The notes beneath the pieces are model-generated. The model was not told the DNA's origin. It made no database searches and saw nothing but the letters and a program-made list of their open reading frames with translations. A stretch of DNA of 52,454 bases. Origin: CAYJAQ01 sp964368275. GTDB taxonomy: Bacteria; Bacillota_I; Bacilli_A; ML615J-28; CAG-313. Positions 24,394-33,373 of the stretch are shown here, piece by piece. Each line of letters opens with the position of its first letter. Positions within the stretch are counted from its first letter, which is position 1. The stretch spans positions 1-52,454 of the forward strand of contig CAYJAQ010000003.1 of the NCBI GenBank assembly GCA_964368275.1, in the 5' to 3' direction. A program made the translations under genes and the position numbers.

Positions 24394-25785
24394 ATGAACT
24401 ATATGGAAATATTAGATAATTTATGTTTTTATGAGAATGAAAAAGAATGGTTCGAATTTAAAGAAAACTGGTTTAATGAAAATGAATTAGGTATTTATAT
24501 TTCAGCAATCTCAAATTCAGCTGCTTATGAAGGCAAAAAACATGGCTATTTTATTTGGGGAATTACTAATATCGGACATCGAGTAGTAGGGACTACATTT
24601 AATCCAGATATGGATGTAAATGGGAATGAACCATTAAAACATTTTTTAGCAAGACAATTGTCACCAGATATAAATTTTTCATTTGTTGAATTGATTAAAG
24701 ATAATAAAAGAGTGATTATGCTAATAATTCCTGCGGCTAAAAATATTCCAACCTCTTTTAATAGTGTAAGATATATTAGAATTGGTTCCGGTAAAGAAAA
24801 ATTATCAAAATATCCAGAAAAAGAGATATATCTTTTTAGAGTATTGAGAGAAGAATATCCAACAATAGTGAATACTCCAAGTAAATATCAAAATTTAACA
24901 TTCAATAAATTGTTTGGTTATTATGGTTCTAAAGGAATATTATTAAAAGATGAAACATTTAAAAAAAATTTAGAATTGCTCACAGAAGATGGAAAATATA
25001 ACATTCAGGCACAATTACTTTCTGATAATTCCCAGATTCCATTAAGAGTATCAATATTTGATGGCGAAACAAAAGCATCAAATTTATTTTCAGTAAGAGA
25101 ATTTGGATTTAATTGCTTGCTATACTCTCTAGATGAATTATTGCGATATGGTGATGTTCTAAATATTATTCAAGCTGATGAAAGAAATAGAATTGTTGAA
25201 AGAAAAGATGTACCTCTCTTTGAAACAAAAGCTTTTACTGAAGCAATAATCAACTCTGTTCTTCATAATAAATGGATTTTAGAAATTGAACCAATGATTA
25301 CAGTTTACTCAAATCGCATAGAAATATTATCAAGAGGAACTTTAGCTCCAAATCAAACATTAGAAGGCTTTTTTACTGGAGAATCAGTTCCAGTCAATGC
25401 AAAATTATCAGAAATTTTTCTACAATTGCATATTTCTGAAAAATCTGGCAGAGGCGTCCCTAAAATAGTTGAGACATATGGTAAAGAATCTATCTCTTTT
25501 AAAGAAAATTCAATTGTTGTTACAATTCCATTTAATTGGATAAATGTGGTTGGTAATAAGGTTGGTAATAAGGTTGGTAATAAAAAAATATCTAATACAC
25601 GTAAAATGATTCTAAAAGAAATGAGAAAAAATCCTAATGTAACAAAAGAACAATTAAGATTAATTATCAGAATAAGTAACACAGCTATAGATAATAATAT
25701 AAAATATTTACGTGATAATGGATATATTGAACGTATTGGTTCAAATAAAAAAGGATATTGGAAAGTTAATGACTTCAGTGAATAA
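24394..25785 (+). CDS. AlbA_2 / Schlafen-like DNA-binding protein with ATPase-type domain and C-terminal winged helix
   Basis: A 463-residue putative transcriptional regulator. The N-terminal AlbA_2 domain shows EWFEFKENW, then KKHGYFIWGI. The central part holds a HATPase_c_4-type fold (TKAFTEAIINSVLHNKW, GRGVPKIVETYG). Three copies of VGNK (residues 386-397) form a linker to a C-terminal winged helix (TRKMILKEMRKNPNVTKEQL, then SNTAIDNNIKYLRDNGYIERIG). Such proteins are scattered in accessory regions, and their ligands are mostly unknown. The ATG at 24394 is chosen because the TTG at 24337 is the -35 box. The gene is more AT-rich than its neighbours and is followed by a decayed gene, which suggests transfer. 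Confidence 0.8.
   Translation: MNYMEILDNLCFYENEKEWFEFKENWFNENELGIYISAISNSAAYEGKKHGYFIWGITNIGHRVVGTTFNPDMDVNGNEPLKHFLARQLSPDINFSFVELIKDNKRVIMLIIPAAKNIPTSFNSVRYIRIGSGKEKLSKYPEKEIYLFRVLREEYPTIVNTPSKYQNLTFNKLFGYYGSKGILLKDETFKKNLELLTEDGKYNIQAQLLSDNSQIPLRVSIFDGETKASNLFSVREFGFNCLLYSLDELLRYGDVLNIIQADERNRIVERKDVPLFETKAFTEAIINSVLHNKWILEIEPMITVYSNRIEILSRGTLAPNQTLEGFFTGESVPVNAKLSEIFLQLHISEKSGRGVPKIVETYGKESISFKENSIVVTIPFNWINVVGNKVGNKVGNKKISNTRKMILKEMRKNPNVTKEQLRLIIRISNTAIDNNIKYLRDNGYIERIGSNKKGYWKVNDFSE
25549..25584 (+). repeat. Three 12-bp tandem repeats in the AlbA_2 gene linker
   Basis: GTTGGTAATAAG, GTTGGTAATAAG, GTTGGTAATAAA encode VGNK three times. The same 11 bases occur twice at the gene's own promoter. 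Confidence 0.92.
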
Positions 25786-25892
25786 AAAATTAGTAGCTCT
25801 TTTTGCAACTACGATTAAGTGAATATTCTTATATGAGTGTACAAAAGGTTATTTAAATAATCTATTTTCTCAAGCAAATAATGAGATAATAA

Positions 25893-26189
25893 ACTGAATT
25901 AATTCAGTTTGATAATTTTGTAGATCGTACAATTCTTGATAGACTAGTTGTTAAGAAACAAAATGTCAAAGTAATAATTTATACGGATATACAAAAATCA
26001 CATTTATTAGGAAGTGATATAAAGGCATTTAATCGACAATATCCAACTCTTGATGTTAGGTATACGAATTATTTTCATGATAGGTTTATTATTCTAGATA
26101 GATTAGATTTATATTTAGTTGGAGTATCACTTAAGGATGCTAAAGCAAACAAGTTTGCTTTTGAAAATGCTTTGCTATTACCAAAATAG
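25893..26189 (+). pseudogene. C-terminal remnant of an ORF6N-type / phage regulator protein
   Basis: An open frame of 98 codons without an ATG start. It encodes a segment resembling the C-terminal half of ORF6N/KilA-type accessory proteins: TILDRLVVKKQNVKV, then TNYFHDRFIILDRLDLYLVGVSLKDA. HDRFLILD and IGASLKD are the family hallmarks, in slightly altered form here. The N-terminal DNA-binding part is missing, and a stop codon lies directly upstream in frame. It is therefore a decayed piece of a mobile accessory gene. The call rests on memory of the motif. Confidence 0.6.
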
Positions 26190-26517
26190 AAGATAACTTA
26201 ATTCTTCAAAATTTATTAAATCAATATAATCTATAATATAAGATTTAAATCGTACTGACAAATCACGTATTCAACCCTACTTTTTTTCTTGAAATTCCGA
26301 CTTCTGACGAATTCAACTAATTTTGAGTTAGATTATAGTCAGCGAAAAATAAAATTACAAAAGGCATATAATAAAACTATAGTAAAGATTGTCTTGTATT
26401 ATACATGTATAAAATGTGTTACAAAATAAAAGTAATTTTAAATTTGTAACACATTATTTTCATTTTCGCAAATTCGATTAATAATACTAATTAATACAAT
26501 TTTTTTGCTATTTTTGG
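26190..26517. other. Non-coding AT-rich region upstream of glpK with a long inverted repeat
   Basis: No gene is seen. A 13-bp perfect inverted repeat, AATGTGTTACAAA / TTTGTAACACATT (26413-26425, 26443-26455), has a 17-base loop. It could be a terminator for leftover transcription or a regulatory hairpin. No catabolite response element (TGWAANCGNTNWCA) was found by eye. Confidence 0.6.
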
Positions 26518-26523
26518 TATAAT
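26518..26523 (+). promoter_or_regulatory. -10 box of the glp operon
   Basis: TATAAT about 27 bases before the glpK start; the -35 region is poor (TACAAT at 26495-26500). Confidence 0.55.
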
Positions 26524-26549
26524 ATAAAGAGAAAAATAAGGGAGGCTAT

Positions 26550-28046
26550 ATGAAAAAGTATATTCTAGCAATTGATCAAGGCACGACTAGTAGTAGAGCA
26601 ATAATCTTTGATGAAAATAGCGATATTATGGTTAAAGACCAAATGGAAGTGAGTTTGATTTGCCCGAATAGTGGTTGGGTTGAACAAAACGCAGCGGAGA
26701 TTTGGGAAACTGTTACCGAAGTAGTAAAAGAAGTTATTAATAATAAGAATATTAACCCTCAAGCTATTAAAGCAATTGGCATTACCAATCAACGTGAAAC
26801 AACAATTATTTGGGATAAGCTAACTGGTAATCCTATTTATAATGCGATTGTTTGGCAATCACGGCAATCTCAAGAATACTGTGAAAAGCTTGTTAGCCAA
26901 GGCTTAAGCGAAATGATAACCCAAAAGACGGGTTTAATTATCAATCCATATTTTAGTGCTAGTAAGATAAAATGGATCTTAGATCATGTCCCTGGAAGTA
27001 GTGAAAGAGCACAAAGAGGTGAACTCTTATTTGGAACTGTTGATAGTTACCTAGTGTGGAAGTTAACGGAGGGTAAAGTCCATATTACTGATTATAGTAA
27101 TGCTTCTCGTACAATGCTTTTTAATATTCATACGGGAGCATGGGATCAAGAACTCTTAGATCTTTTTAATATTCCTCGTTGTATGTTACCAACTGTTATG
27201 GACTCTAGCAAAGTATATGGTGAAGCTACTTTTTTACATAAGTTTGATCCTGATTTGCATATTCCGATTGCTAGTGTTATTGGTGATCAACAAGCATCGC
27301 TTTTTGGTCAATGCTGTTTTAATAAAGGTGATGTTAAGAATACCTATGGGACAGGCTGTTTCATGTTAATGAATACTAAAGAACAATTAGTTACTTCACA
27401 AGATGGTTTGCTGACAACCATTGCTTGGGGAATAAATAATAAGATTGAATATGCTTTAGAAGGTTCAGTTTTTGTCGGTGGTTCAGCTGTTCAATGGTTA
27501 CGTGATGGAATGCGCATGATAGAAGTATCTAAAGATGTTGAACGTTATAGTGACCGGACACCCGGGGCCCATGGTGTTTATGTCGTGCCGGCTTTTGTAG
27601 GACTAGGTACGCCATACTGGGACAATGATGTCAGAGGCGCTGTATTTGGCCTAACACGGGCTACCAAAAAAGAAGATTTTATTAATGCTACAGTTGAAGC
27701 AATTGCTTACCAATCAAAAGATGTTATGGAAGTAATGGCTAAGGATGCTAAAACACCAATTAATAGTTTAGGCGTTGATGGAGGAGCTAGTGTTAATAAT
27801 TACTTAATGCAGTTTCAAGCAAATATTTTGAACTGTAAAATTACCCGTCCGCTCTGTGTTGAAACAACGGCACTTGGTGCGGCTTATTTAGCGGGGCTAG
27901 CTACTAAAGTTTGGAAAGATCAGAAAGAACTTTTAGCATTACAAAAGGTTGATCAAATATTTATGCCAAAGATGACCGAATTAGAACGTAATGCTTTATA
28001 TAATGGCTGGAAGAAAGCGGTAGCAGCCACCCGCGTATTTAAATAG
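26550..28046 (+). CDS. glpK: Glycerol kinase
   Basis: A 498-residue FGGY-family kinase that phosphorylates glycerol with ATP. The N terminus AIDQGTTSSRAIIFD and the segment VIGDQQASLFGQ, then KNTYGTGCFMLMNT, are diagnostic, as is the C-terminal GGASVNNYLMQFQANI. It is the first gene of a four-gene operon for glycerol use (kinase, two FAD enzymes, DUF1667), with spacing of 10 bases or overlaps. No glpF transporter gene is present in the window, so uptake must be encoded elsewhere. Confidence 0.97.
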   Translation: MKKYILAIDQGTTSSRAIIFDENSDIMVKDQMEVSLICPNSGWVEQNAAEIWETVTEVVKEVINNKNINPQAIKAIGITNQRETTIIWDKLTGNPIYNAIVWQSRQSQEYCEKLVSQGLSEMITQKTGLIINPYFSASKIKWILDHVPGSSERAQRGELLFGTVDSYLVWKLTEGKVHITDYSNASRTMLFNIHTGAWDQELLDLFNIPRCMLPTVMDSSKVYGEATFLHKFDPDLHIPIASVIGDQQASLFGQCCFNKGDVKNTYGTGCFMLMNTKEQLVTSQDGLLTTIAWGINNKIEYALEGSVFVGGSAVQWLRDGMRMIEVSKDVERYSDRTPGAHGVYVVPAFVGLGTPYWDNDVRGAVFGLTRATKKEDFINATVEAIAYQSKDVMEVMAKDAKTPINSLGVDGGASVNNYLMQFQANILNCKITRPLCVETTALGAAYLAGLATKVWKDQKELLALQKVDQIFMPKMTELERNALYNGWKKAVAATRVFK

Positions 28047-28056
28047 AGGTAAGAAG

Positions 28057-29487
28057 ATGATTGATGTAATAATTATTGGAGCTGGCGTTATTGGCGCAAA
28101 TGTTGCTAGACGGCTATCCAAATATAAACTAAATGTTTTAGTCTTAGAAAAAGAAAATGATGTTGGAAACGGGGCATCTGGTGCTAACAGTGCAATTGTT
28201 CATTCGGGTTATGACCCTAAACCGGGTAGTCTAAAAGCCCGTTTAAATGTCCGCGGTAATGAAATGTTCGATGATATTTGCAATGAGTTAGATGTTAAGA
28301 TGTTACGCATTGGTTCAATTACACTTGCTTTAAATGATGAAGAGGTAAAAACTTTAGCGTCCCTTGAGAAAAGAGCTGAAGAAAACCAAGTTCGTATTGA
28401 AATCCTTGACCACGATGATTTAAAACGTATTGAACCTAATATCACTGATAAGGTAAAGAAAGGTTTATTAGCCCCAACCGCCGGGATAATTAATCCCTTT
28501 GAATTTGTGGTTGCTTTGATGGAAAATGCTATTGATAATGGCGTAGAGCTTCACTTGAATGAAGCAGTAACGGGCATTAGAAGATGCGATGATGGCTTTG
28601 TTGTTACGACAAACAAAGGTGAATATGTTACTAAAAAGATTGTTAATGCCAGTGGTGTTTTCGCTGATGAAATAAATGAGTTAGTAAACCCTAAGCGTTT
28701 TACCATCACCCCTCGCAAAGGGGAATACTATGTGTTAGATCATTTTGATGCTAGTTATATTAACCATGTGTTATTTAATGTGCCTAGTTCTAAAGGAAAA
28801 GGGGTTTTGGTATCCCCAACAACCCACTATAACTATCTAATTGGCCCATCAAGTGAATTCGTTGATAGTAAAGATGATACAAAGACGACAAAAGAAATCC
28901 TAAATCAAGTAAAAAATAATGCCTATAACCTTGTTGATAATTTAGCTCTTAATTACCAGATTAGACAATTCTCTGGTCTTAGAGCAGTAAGCGATAATGA
29001 TGATTTTATCATCGAAGAAACTTCCCCTAATTTTATTAATGTCGCTGGCATTCAGTCACCAGGTTTTGCTTCATCACCAGCTATTGCTGAAATGGTTGAA
29101 GAATTGTTAAAAATAGATGCTGAAAATAATCCAACATATTGTGGTAAAAGACGTCCGCTTTATCGTTTAAATGAAAAAACGGTTGCAGAAAGAAGTGCCT
29201 TGATTCAACAAGATCAAAGCTTTGGACGGGTTATTTGTCGCTGTGAAGGTATTACCGAAGGCGAAATAGTTGATGCTATTCATCGCTCTTGTGGTGCAAC
29301 AACGATAAAAGGAGTGAAGAAGAGAGTAAGACCGGGCTTTGGGAAATGCCAGGGTGGTTTCTGTGAGCCACTTGTTATGAAAATATTATGCCGGGAACTA
29401 CACAAAACCCCATTGGAAATTGAATATGGTAGCAGTGGTTCTTATATCTTATTAGAGAAGACAAAAGGTGAAGATGATGAACTATGA
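28057..29487 (+). CDS. GlpA-like FAD-dependent glycerol-3-phosphate dehydrogenase with BFD-type [2Fe-2S] domain
   Basis: A 476-residue flavoenzyme. GAGVIGANVARRL is the FAD dinucleotide-binding loop, and a DAO-type domain follows. The C-terminal part carries a BFD-like iron-sulfur domain with four cysteines (CRCEGITEGE, then GFGKCQGGFCEP). This is the architecture of GlpA of the anaerobic GlpABC enzyme and of the glpK-linked FAD oxidoreductases of Bacillota. It likely oxidises glycerol-3-phosphate to dihydroxyacetone phosphate with the next gene product. Ends in TGA and overlaps the next gene by 11 bases. Confidence 0.85.
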   Translation: MIDVIIIGAGVIGANVARRLSKYKLNVLVLEKENDVGNGASGANSAIVHSGYDPKPGSLKARLNVRGNEMFDDICNELDVKMLRIGSITLALNDEEVKTLASLEKRAEENQVRIEILDHDDLKRIEPNITDKVKKGLLAPTAGIINPFEFVVALMENAIDNGVELHLNEAVTGIRRCDDGFVVTTNKGEYVTKKIVNASGVFADEINELVNPKRFTITPRKGEYYVLDHFDASYINHVLFNVPSSKGKGVLVSPTTHYNYLIGPSSEFVDSKDDTKTTKEILNQVKNNAYNLVDNLALNYQIRQFSGLRAVSDNDDFIIEETSPNFINVAGIQSPGFASSPAIAEMVEELLKIDAENNPTYCGKRRPLYRLNEKTVAERSALIQQDQSFGRVICRCEGITEGEIVDAIHRSCGATTIKGVKKRVRPGFGKCQGGFCEPLVMKILCRELHKTPLEIEYGSSGSYILLEKTKGEDDEL

Positions 29488-30721
29488 TTTAATAATAATC
29501 GGTGGTGGTAGTGGTGGCTTGGCCAGTGCTATTAGTGCTTATGATGAAGGAATAAAATCCATACTAGTTTTAGAAAAAGAGGAATATTTAGGTGGTATTT
29601 TACTTCAATGTATTCACAATGGTTTTGGGCTTCACACCTTTAATGAAGAGTTAACTGGGCCAGAATATGCTGATCGTTTTTGTCAAGAGGTAGCTAAAAG
29701 AAATATTAAATGTTTAACTAGTACAATGGTTATTAAAATTGAAGATGATCTAAAAGTGCATTTTTCGAATGCTCAAGGAGGTTATCAAATAGCTAAAGCC
29801 AAGGCAATTATCTGTGCAACTGGTTGTAGTGAGCGTACAAGAGGTGCTATTGGCATACCAGGAGATCGACCAAGTGGGGTAATGACTGCTGGTCTTGCAC
29901 AAAAGTATCTTAATATTGAAGGGTATATGGTTGGCAAAAAAGTGTTTATTTTAGGCAGCGGTGACATCGGTTTGATCATGGCGCGCCGAATGGTTTTAGA
30001 AGGAGCCGAAGTTTTTGGCGTTGCTGAACTTATGCCATACTCAAATGGCCTTAACCGTAATATTGTTCAATGCCTAAATGATTACAATATTCCTTTATAC
30101 TTACACCATACTATAAAGGAAATAATAGGAAAAAATCGTTTAGAAAAAATAGTAATTTCCGAAGTTGATGACAAGTTTAATTTCATCAAAGGCACTGAAA
30201 AAACCTTTGAAGTTGACACATTACTACTTTCTGTAGGTTTAATACCTTCCAATAATTTACTAGAAGATTTGCATGTTGCTATTCATCCGCGGACCAAAGG
30301 ACCACTTGTTGATGAAACAATGCAAACATCAATCCCTGGAATTTTTGCTTGTGGTAATTCCCTTCATGTCCATGACTTAGTAGACTTTGTTACAAGTGAA
30401 GGTTATTTAGCTGGTAAGTCAGCCGCGAACTTCATTAAAGGCAAGCTAAATTGTGAGGAATATATCTTGATTAATGCGGGGAGTAGTCTCGGCTATGTAC
30501 TGCCTCAAAAGGTTAATCTTAATAATCTTCAAGAAGTAAAAGTATCATTTAGAGTTACTGCTCCATACAAAACTTGTGTTATCAATGTTTATCAAGGGTC
30601 TGCATTAATTAAAACTTTCAAAAAACCTTACTTGCTACCTGCAGAAATGGTTACAATTAATATTGATAAAATGCTCTTTAAAAATAATGAAGCAATTCTC
30701 GTGGAGGTGCAAGATGCCTAA
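29477..30721 (+). CDS. FAD/NAD(P)-dependent oxidoreductase of the glycerol operon
   Basis: A 414-residue pyridine nucleotide-disulfide oxidoreductase-type flavoprotein. It has an N-terminal FAD loop (IIIGGGSGGLASAISA) and a second nucleotide-binding loop (VFILGSGDIGLIMARRM), then ATG-CSERTRG and the terminal GIFACGNSLHVHDLVDFVTSEG. In Bacillota this gene regularly follows glpK and the GlpA-like gene and probably passes electrons to NAD(P)+ or a quinone. GlpB does this in enterobacteria, though here the proteins are not orthologous. The ATG at 29477 is set by AAAGGTG at 29464-29470. Confidence 0.83.
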   Translation: MNYDLIIIGGGSGGLASAISAYDEGIKSILVLEKEEYLGGILLQCIHNGFGLHTFNEELTGPEYADRFCQEVAKRNIKCLTSTMVIKIEDDLKVHFSNAQGGYQIAKAKAIICATGCSERTRGAIGIPGDRPSGVMTAGLAQKYLNIEGYMVGKKVFILGSGDIGLIMARRMVLEGAEVFGVAELMPYSNGLNRNIVQCLNDYNIPLYLHHTIKEIIGKNRLEKIVISEVDDKFNFIKGTEKTFEVDTLLLSVGLIPSNNLLEDLHVAIHPRTKGPLVDETMQTSIPGIFACGNSLHVHDLVDFVTSEGYLAGKSAANFIKGKLNCEEYILINAGSSLGYVLPQKVNLNNLQEVKVSFRVTAPYKTCVINVYQGSALIKTFKKPYLLPAEMVTINIDKMLFKNNEAILVEVQDA

Positions 30722-31067
30722 ATTTATTTGCATTGTCTGTCCAAGAGGTTGTCATTTAGAAGTTGATGAGAACAATAAAGTTACTGGTAACTTCTGCAAA
30801 AGAGGTGAAACTTATGCCATAACAGAAATGACTAATCCAACGCGAATGATAACATCAACAATTAAGGTTAAAAATGGCATGATTAAAAGAGTGCCAGTCG
30901 CAACAAGCGCACCAATTCCTAAAAACCGCATTTTTGATTGCATGGCAGAGATTAATAAAGCGGAAGTAGAAGCACCCGTAGTAATCAAACAAAAAATCAT
31001 TACGAATGTTTTAAACCTAGGAATTGATATTGTTTCTACTCGTAATATTGACAAAATAATAAAATAA
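30714..31067 (+). CDS. DUF1667 protein with four-Cys cluster
   Basis: A 117-residue protein. The N terminus carries four cysteines (C6, C9, C13, C28: FICIVCPRGC and NFCKRG), a likely iron-sulfur or zinc site. A conserved NPTRMITSTIKVKNG segment follows. DUF1667 genes are typically the third or last genes after the glycerol-3-phosphate FAD enzymes, which suggests an electron-transfer partner. The start at 30714 with GGAGGTG at 30703-30709 overlaps the previous gene by 8 bases. The promoter of the next gene lies in its 3' end. Confidence 0.85.
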   Translation: MPKFICIVCPRGCHLEVDENNKVTGNFCKRGETYAITEMTNPTRMITSTIKVKNGMIKRVPVATSAPIPKNRIFDCMAEINKAEVEAPVVIKQKIITNVLNLGIDIVSTRNIDKIIK

Positions 31068-31076
31068 GGGTATAAT
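31048..31076 (+). promoter_or_regulatory. Perfect consensus promoter inside the DUF1667 3' end
   Basis: TTGACA (31048-31053), 17-base spacer, TATAAT (31071-31076). The -35 and most of the spacer are coding sequence of the previous gene. Confidence 0.9.
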
Positions 31077-31093
31077 ATACATAAGGAGATAAT

Positions 31094-32218
31094 ATGACTA
31101 AACGAGTTTTTAATCTTACTCTCAAATTACTCATTATGTTATTGACAGCTGTTATTGTTATTATTGTGACATATTTATTGTATGTCATGTTGCAATATTC
31201 AAGAATTCCCGATGATCAAAGAATTACAACGGTTAATCCTCAAGAAGCTTTTGTTCGCACCAATACGCCTTATACAATTACTACGTATAATGTTGGCTTT
31301 GGTGCTTACAACCAAGACTTTTCCTTCTTTATGGATAGTGGCGTTATGAAAGACGGTACGGCAGTTGCTGGTAAATATGCTAAAGCATTTTCCCAAGATG
31401 TTGTTTTAGAAAACATTGCGGGGGCTAGTAATATTATTACTACACTACAACCTGATTTTGCTTTATTTCAAGAAGTAGATAAAGGGGCTAATCGTAGCTA
31501 TAAAGTTGATATGGTAAAATATTTAAGTGATAATTTAGATGATTATTCAGCAAGCTATGCTAGTAATTTTCACAGCGCTTTCTTGTATTATCCATTTAAC
31601 GATCCAATTGGTAAATCTGAATCAGGTATTGTTACCTTTAGTAAATACAAGGTGAATGAAAGTATCCGAAAGAGTTTTACCGTTGATAATTCATTCCCGG
31701 AACGTTTCTTCGATTTAGATCGTTGTTTCATGATTTCACGCTTTCAGACTGCTTCTGAAAGGGAACTAGTAATAATTAATGTGCATTTGTCTGCTTATGA
31801 TGAAGGTGGGATTATTCGAAAAGCCCAACTAGAACAACTTAATATAGTTTTAACAGCCGAAAGTGCAAAAGGTAATTATGTTGTTGTTGGCGGTGATTAC
31901 AATCACGATATTGCCAGTAGCATTAATAGTTTTGAAACAAAACAAATTGTACCAGAATGGGTACATATCTTAAGCGAAGAAGATTTACCTACAGGTTATT
32001 CATTTGCCAGTAGTAATCAAAATCCAACTTGCCGGAGTACCGACTTACCATACCAAAAAGGGGTCAATTATACCGTTGTTTTGGATGGCTTTATCATATC
32101 AGATAACATCGAAAAAATAAGTGTCGAAAATATAATTACCTCAAATGGTAAAGATGTTAACTTTATGTATAGTGACCATAATCCTGTTTTACTGACATTT
32201 CTTCTTAAAACAGAATAA
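31094..32218 (+). CDS. Membrane-anchored endonuclease/exonuclease/phosphatase-family protein
   Basis: A 374-residue protein with an N-terminal membrane helix (about 8-33) and an EEP domain that would face outside. Seen are TITTYNVGFG, ALFQEVDKG (metal Glu), VVGGDYNHDI and FMYSDHNPVLLTF (terminal Asp-His). The EEP fold includes DNases, sphingomyelinases and inositol phosphatases. The extracytoplasmic position favours a phosphodiesterase acting on lipids, nucleic acid or nucleotides outside. The gene has a perfect promoter and is followed by a DUF2804 gene after 22 bases. Confidence 0.85.
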   Translation: MTKRVFNLTLKLLIMLLTAVIVIIVTYLLYVMLQYSRIPDDQRITTVNPQEAFVRTNTPYTITTYNVGFGAYNQDFSFFMDSGVMKDGTAVAGKYAKAFSQDVVLENIAGASNIITTLQPDFALFQEVDKGANRSYKVDMVKYLSDNLDDYSASYASNFHSAFLYYPFNDPIGKSESGIVTFSKYKVNESIRKSFTVDNSFPERFFDLDRCFMISRFQTASERELVIINVHLSAYDEGGIIRKAQLEQLNIVLTAESAKGNYVVVGGDYNHDIASSINSFETKQIVPEWVHILSEEDLPTGYSFASSNQNPTCRSTDLPYQKGVNYTVVLDGFIISDNIEKISVENIITSNGKDVNFMYSDHNPVLLTFLLKTE

Positions 32219-32240
32219 ATAAATTTAGAAAGGAAAGCCT

Positions 32241-33260
32241 ATGAATCATTTATTGTCTGAAGGACGTCTACTTGATGAGAAGGGAGCTTTAGTAGAAGCA
32301 GGATATGCAACAAGTCTGGTTAAAATATATAACCGCAGTGACATCGTTGGAGCACTATTACGCATAAAAGAATGGGATTATTACTATATTGGTAATGAGT
32401 CTTATGGACTAGCTTTAACAATTGCTGATAACTCATATATGTCTTTAGCTAGTGTTTCGGTATTGGACTTTACTAACAAAAAATATGTCAGCAAATCAGT
32501 TATGGGTTTTATGCCATGTGGTAAATTACATCTACCGTATACTTCAGAAGTTGGTGATGTAAAATTTGAAAATAAAAAACTAAACATCCAGTTTTTAAAT
32601 GATGGTGATAAACGTCATTTGCTTTGTACAATGAACAACTTTGATGGCAACCGGTTATTTACATGTGATATTGAACTAACCGAAACAATGAGTGAAAGTA
32701 TGGTTATTGCTACCCCATTTAACAAAAAACGCCATTTTTATTACAATCAAAAGATTAATTGCCTAAAGGCGAAAGGTTATTTCCAAGTTGGTAGTAAAGT
32801 CTATCCAGTAGATGATGCCTATGGCGTATTAGACTGGGGCCGTGGGGTTTGGACTTACAAGAATACTTGGTATTGGTCAAGTATGTCAGGGGTTCAAGAT
32901 GATGAACCAATTGGCTTTAATCTTGGCTATGGCTTTGGTGATACCTCAGCTGCGAGTGAAAATATGCTTTTCTATAAGGGAAAAGCACACAAACTTAATG
33001 ATGTCAAATTCAATATTCCCTTAGATGAAAAAGGTCACGAAGATTATTTAAAACCATGGACCTTTACTTCTAAAAGTGGTGACATTCATCTCGATTTTAA
33101 ACCAATCATTGACCGTTACTCAGGTGATAATGTTGTTGTTATTAAATCTATTCAACATCAAGTGTTTGGCGTCTTTAGTGGTTACTTCAAGGTTAATAAT
33201 GAATTAGTCGAAATCAATAATCTTGTAGGCTTTGCTGAAAAGGTTACAAATAATTGGTAA
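32241..33260 (+). CDS. DUF2804 family protein
   Basis: A 339-residue protein of the DUF2804 family, which is widespread in bacteria and some eukaryotes. The conserved core includes VLDWGRGVWTYKNTWYWSS and PIGFNLGYGFGD, rich in Trp and Tyr and suggestive of a beta-barrel lipocalin-like fold. There is no signal peptide. No function is known. It is cotranscribed with the membrane EEP gene, with an AAAGGAAAG-type ribosome site. Confidence 0.8.
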   Translation: MNHLLSEGRLLDEKGALVEAGYATSLVKIYNRSDIVGALLRIKEWDYYYIGNESYGLALTIADNSYMSLASVSVLDFTNKKYVSKSVMGFMPCGKLHLPYTSEVGDVKFENKKLNIQFLNDGDKRHLLCTMNNFDGNRLFTCDIELTETMSESMVIATPFNKKRHFYYNQKINCLKAKGYFQVGSKVYPVDDAYGVLDWGRGVWTYKNTWYWSSMSGVQDDEPIGFNLGYGFGDTSAASENMLFYKGKAHKLNDVKFNIPLDEKGHEDYLKPWTFTSKSGDIHLDFKPIIDRYSGDNVVVIKSIQHQVFGVFSGYFKVNNELVEINNLVGFAEKVTNNW

Positions 33261-33265
33261 AATGT

Positions 33266-33292
33266 GTCAGGGTGAGAATCCCTGACTTCTTT
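33266..33292 (+). terminator. Terminator after DUF2804 gene
   Basis: GTCAGGG / CCCTGAC, a 7-bp GC-rich stem with a 7-base loop, then TTCTTT. Confidence 0.75.
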
Positions 33293-33334
33293 AAAATAAA
33301 AATAGTATTTTTCCAATAATTTTACGTGAAAAAT

Positions 33335-33343
33335 TGTTATAGT
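33335..33343 (+). promoter_or_regulatory. Extended -10 promoter of the beta-propeller lipoprotein
   Basis: TG-T-TATAGT, with no good -35. The same TGTTATAGT occurs at about 40989, upstream of the PPase-like gene. Confidence 0.45.
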
Positions 33344-33373
33344 AGTAGATAATAAAATAATTGGGAGGACAAT

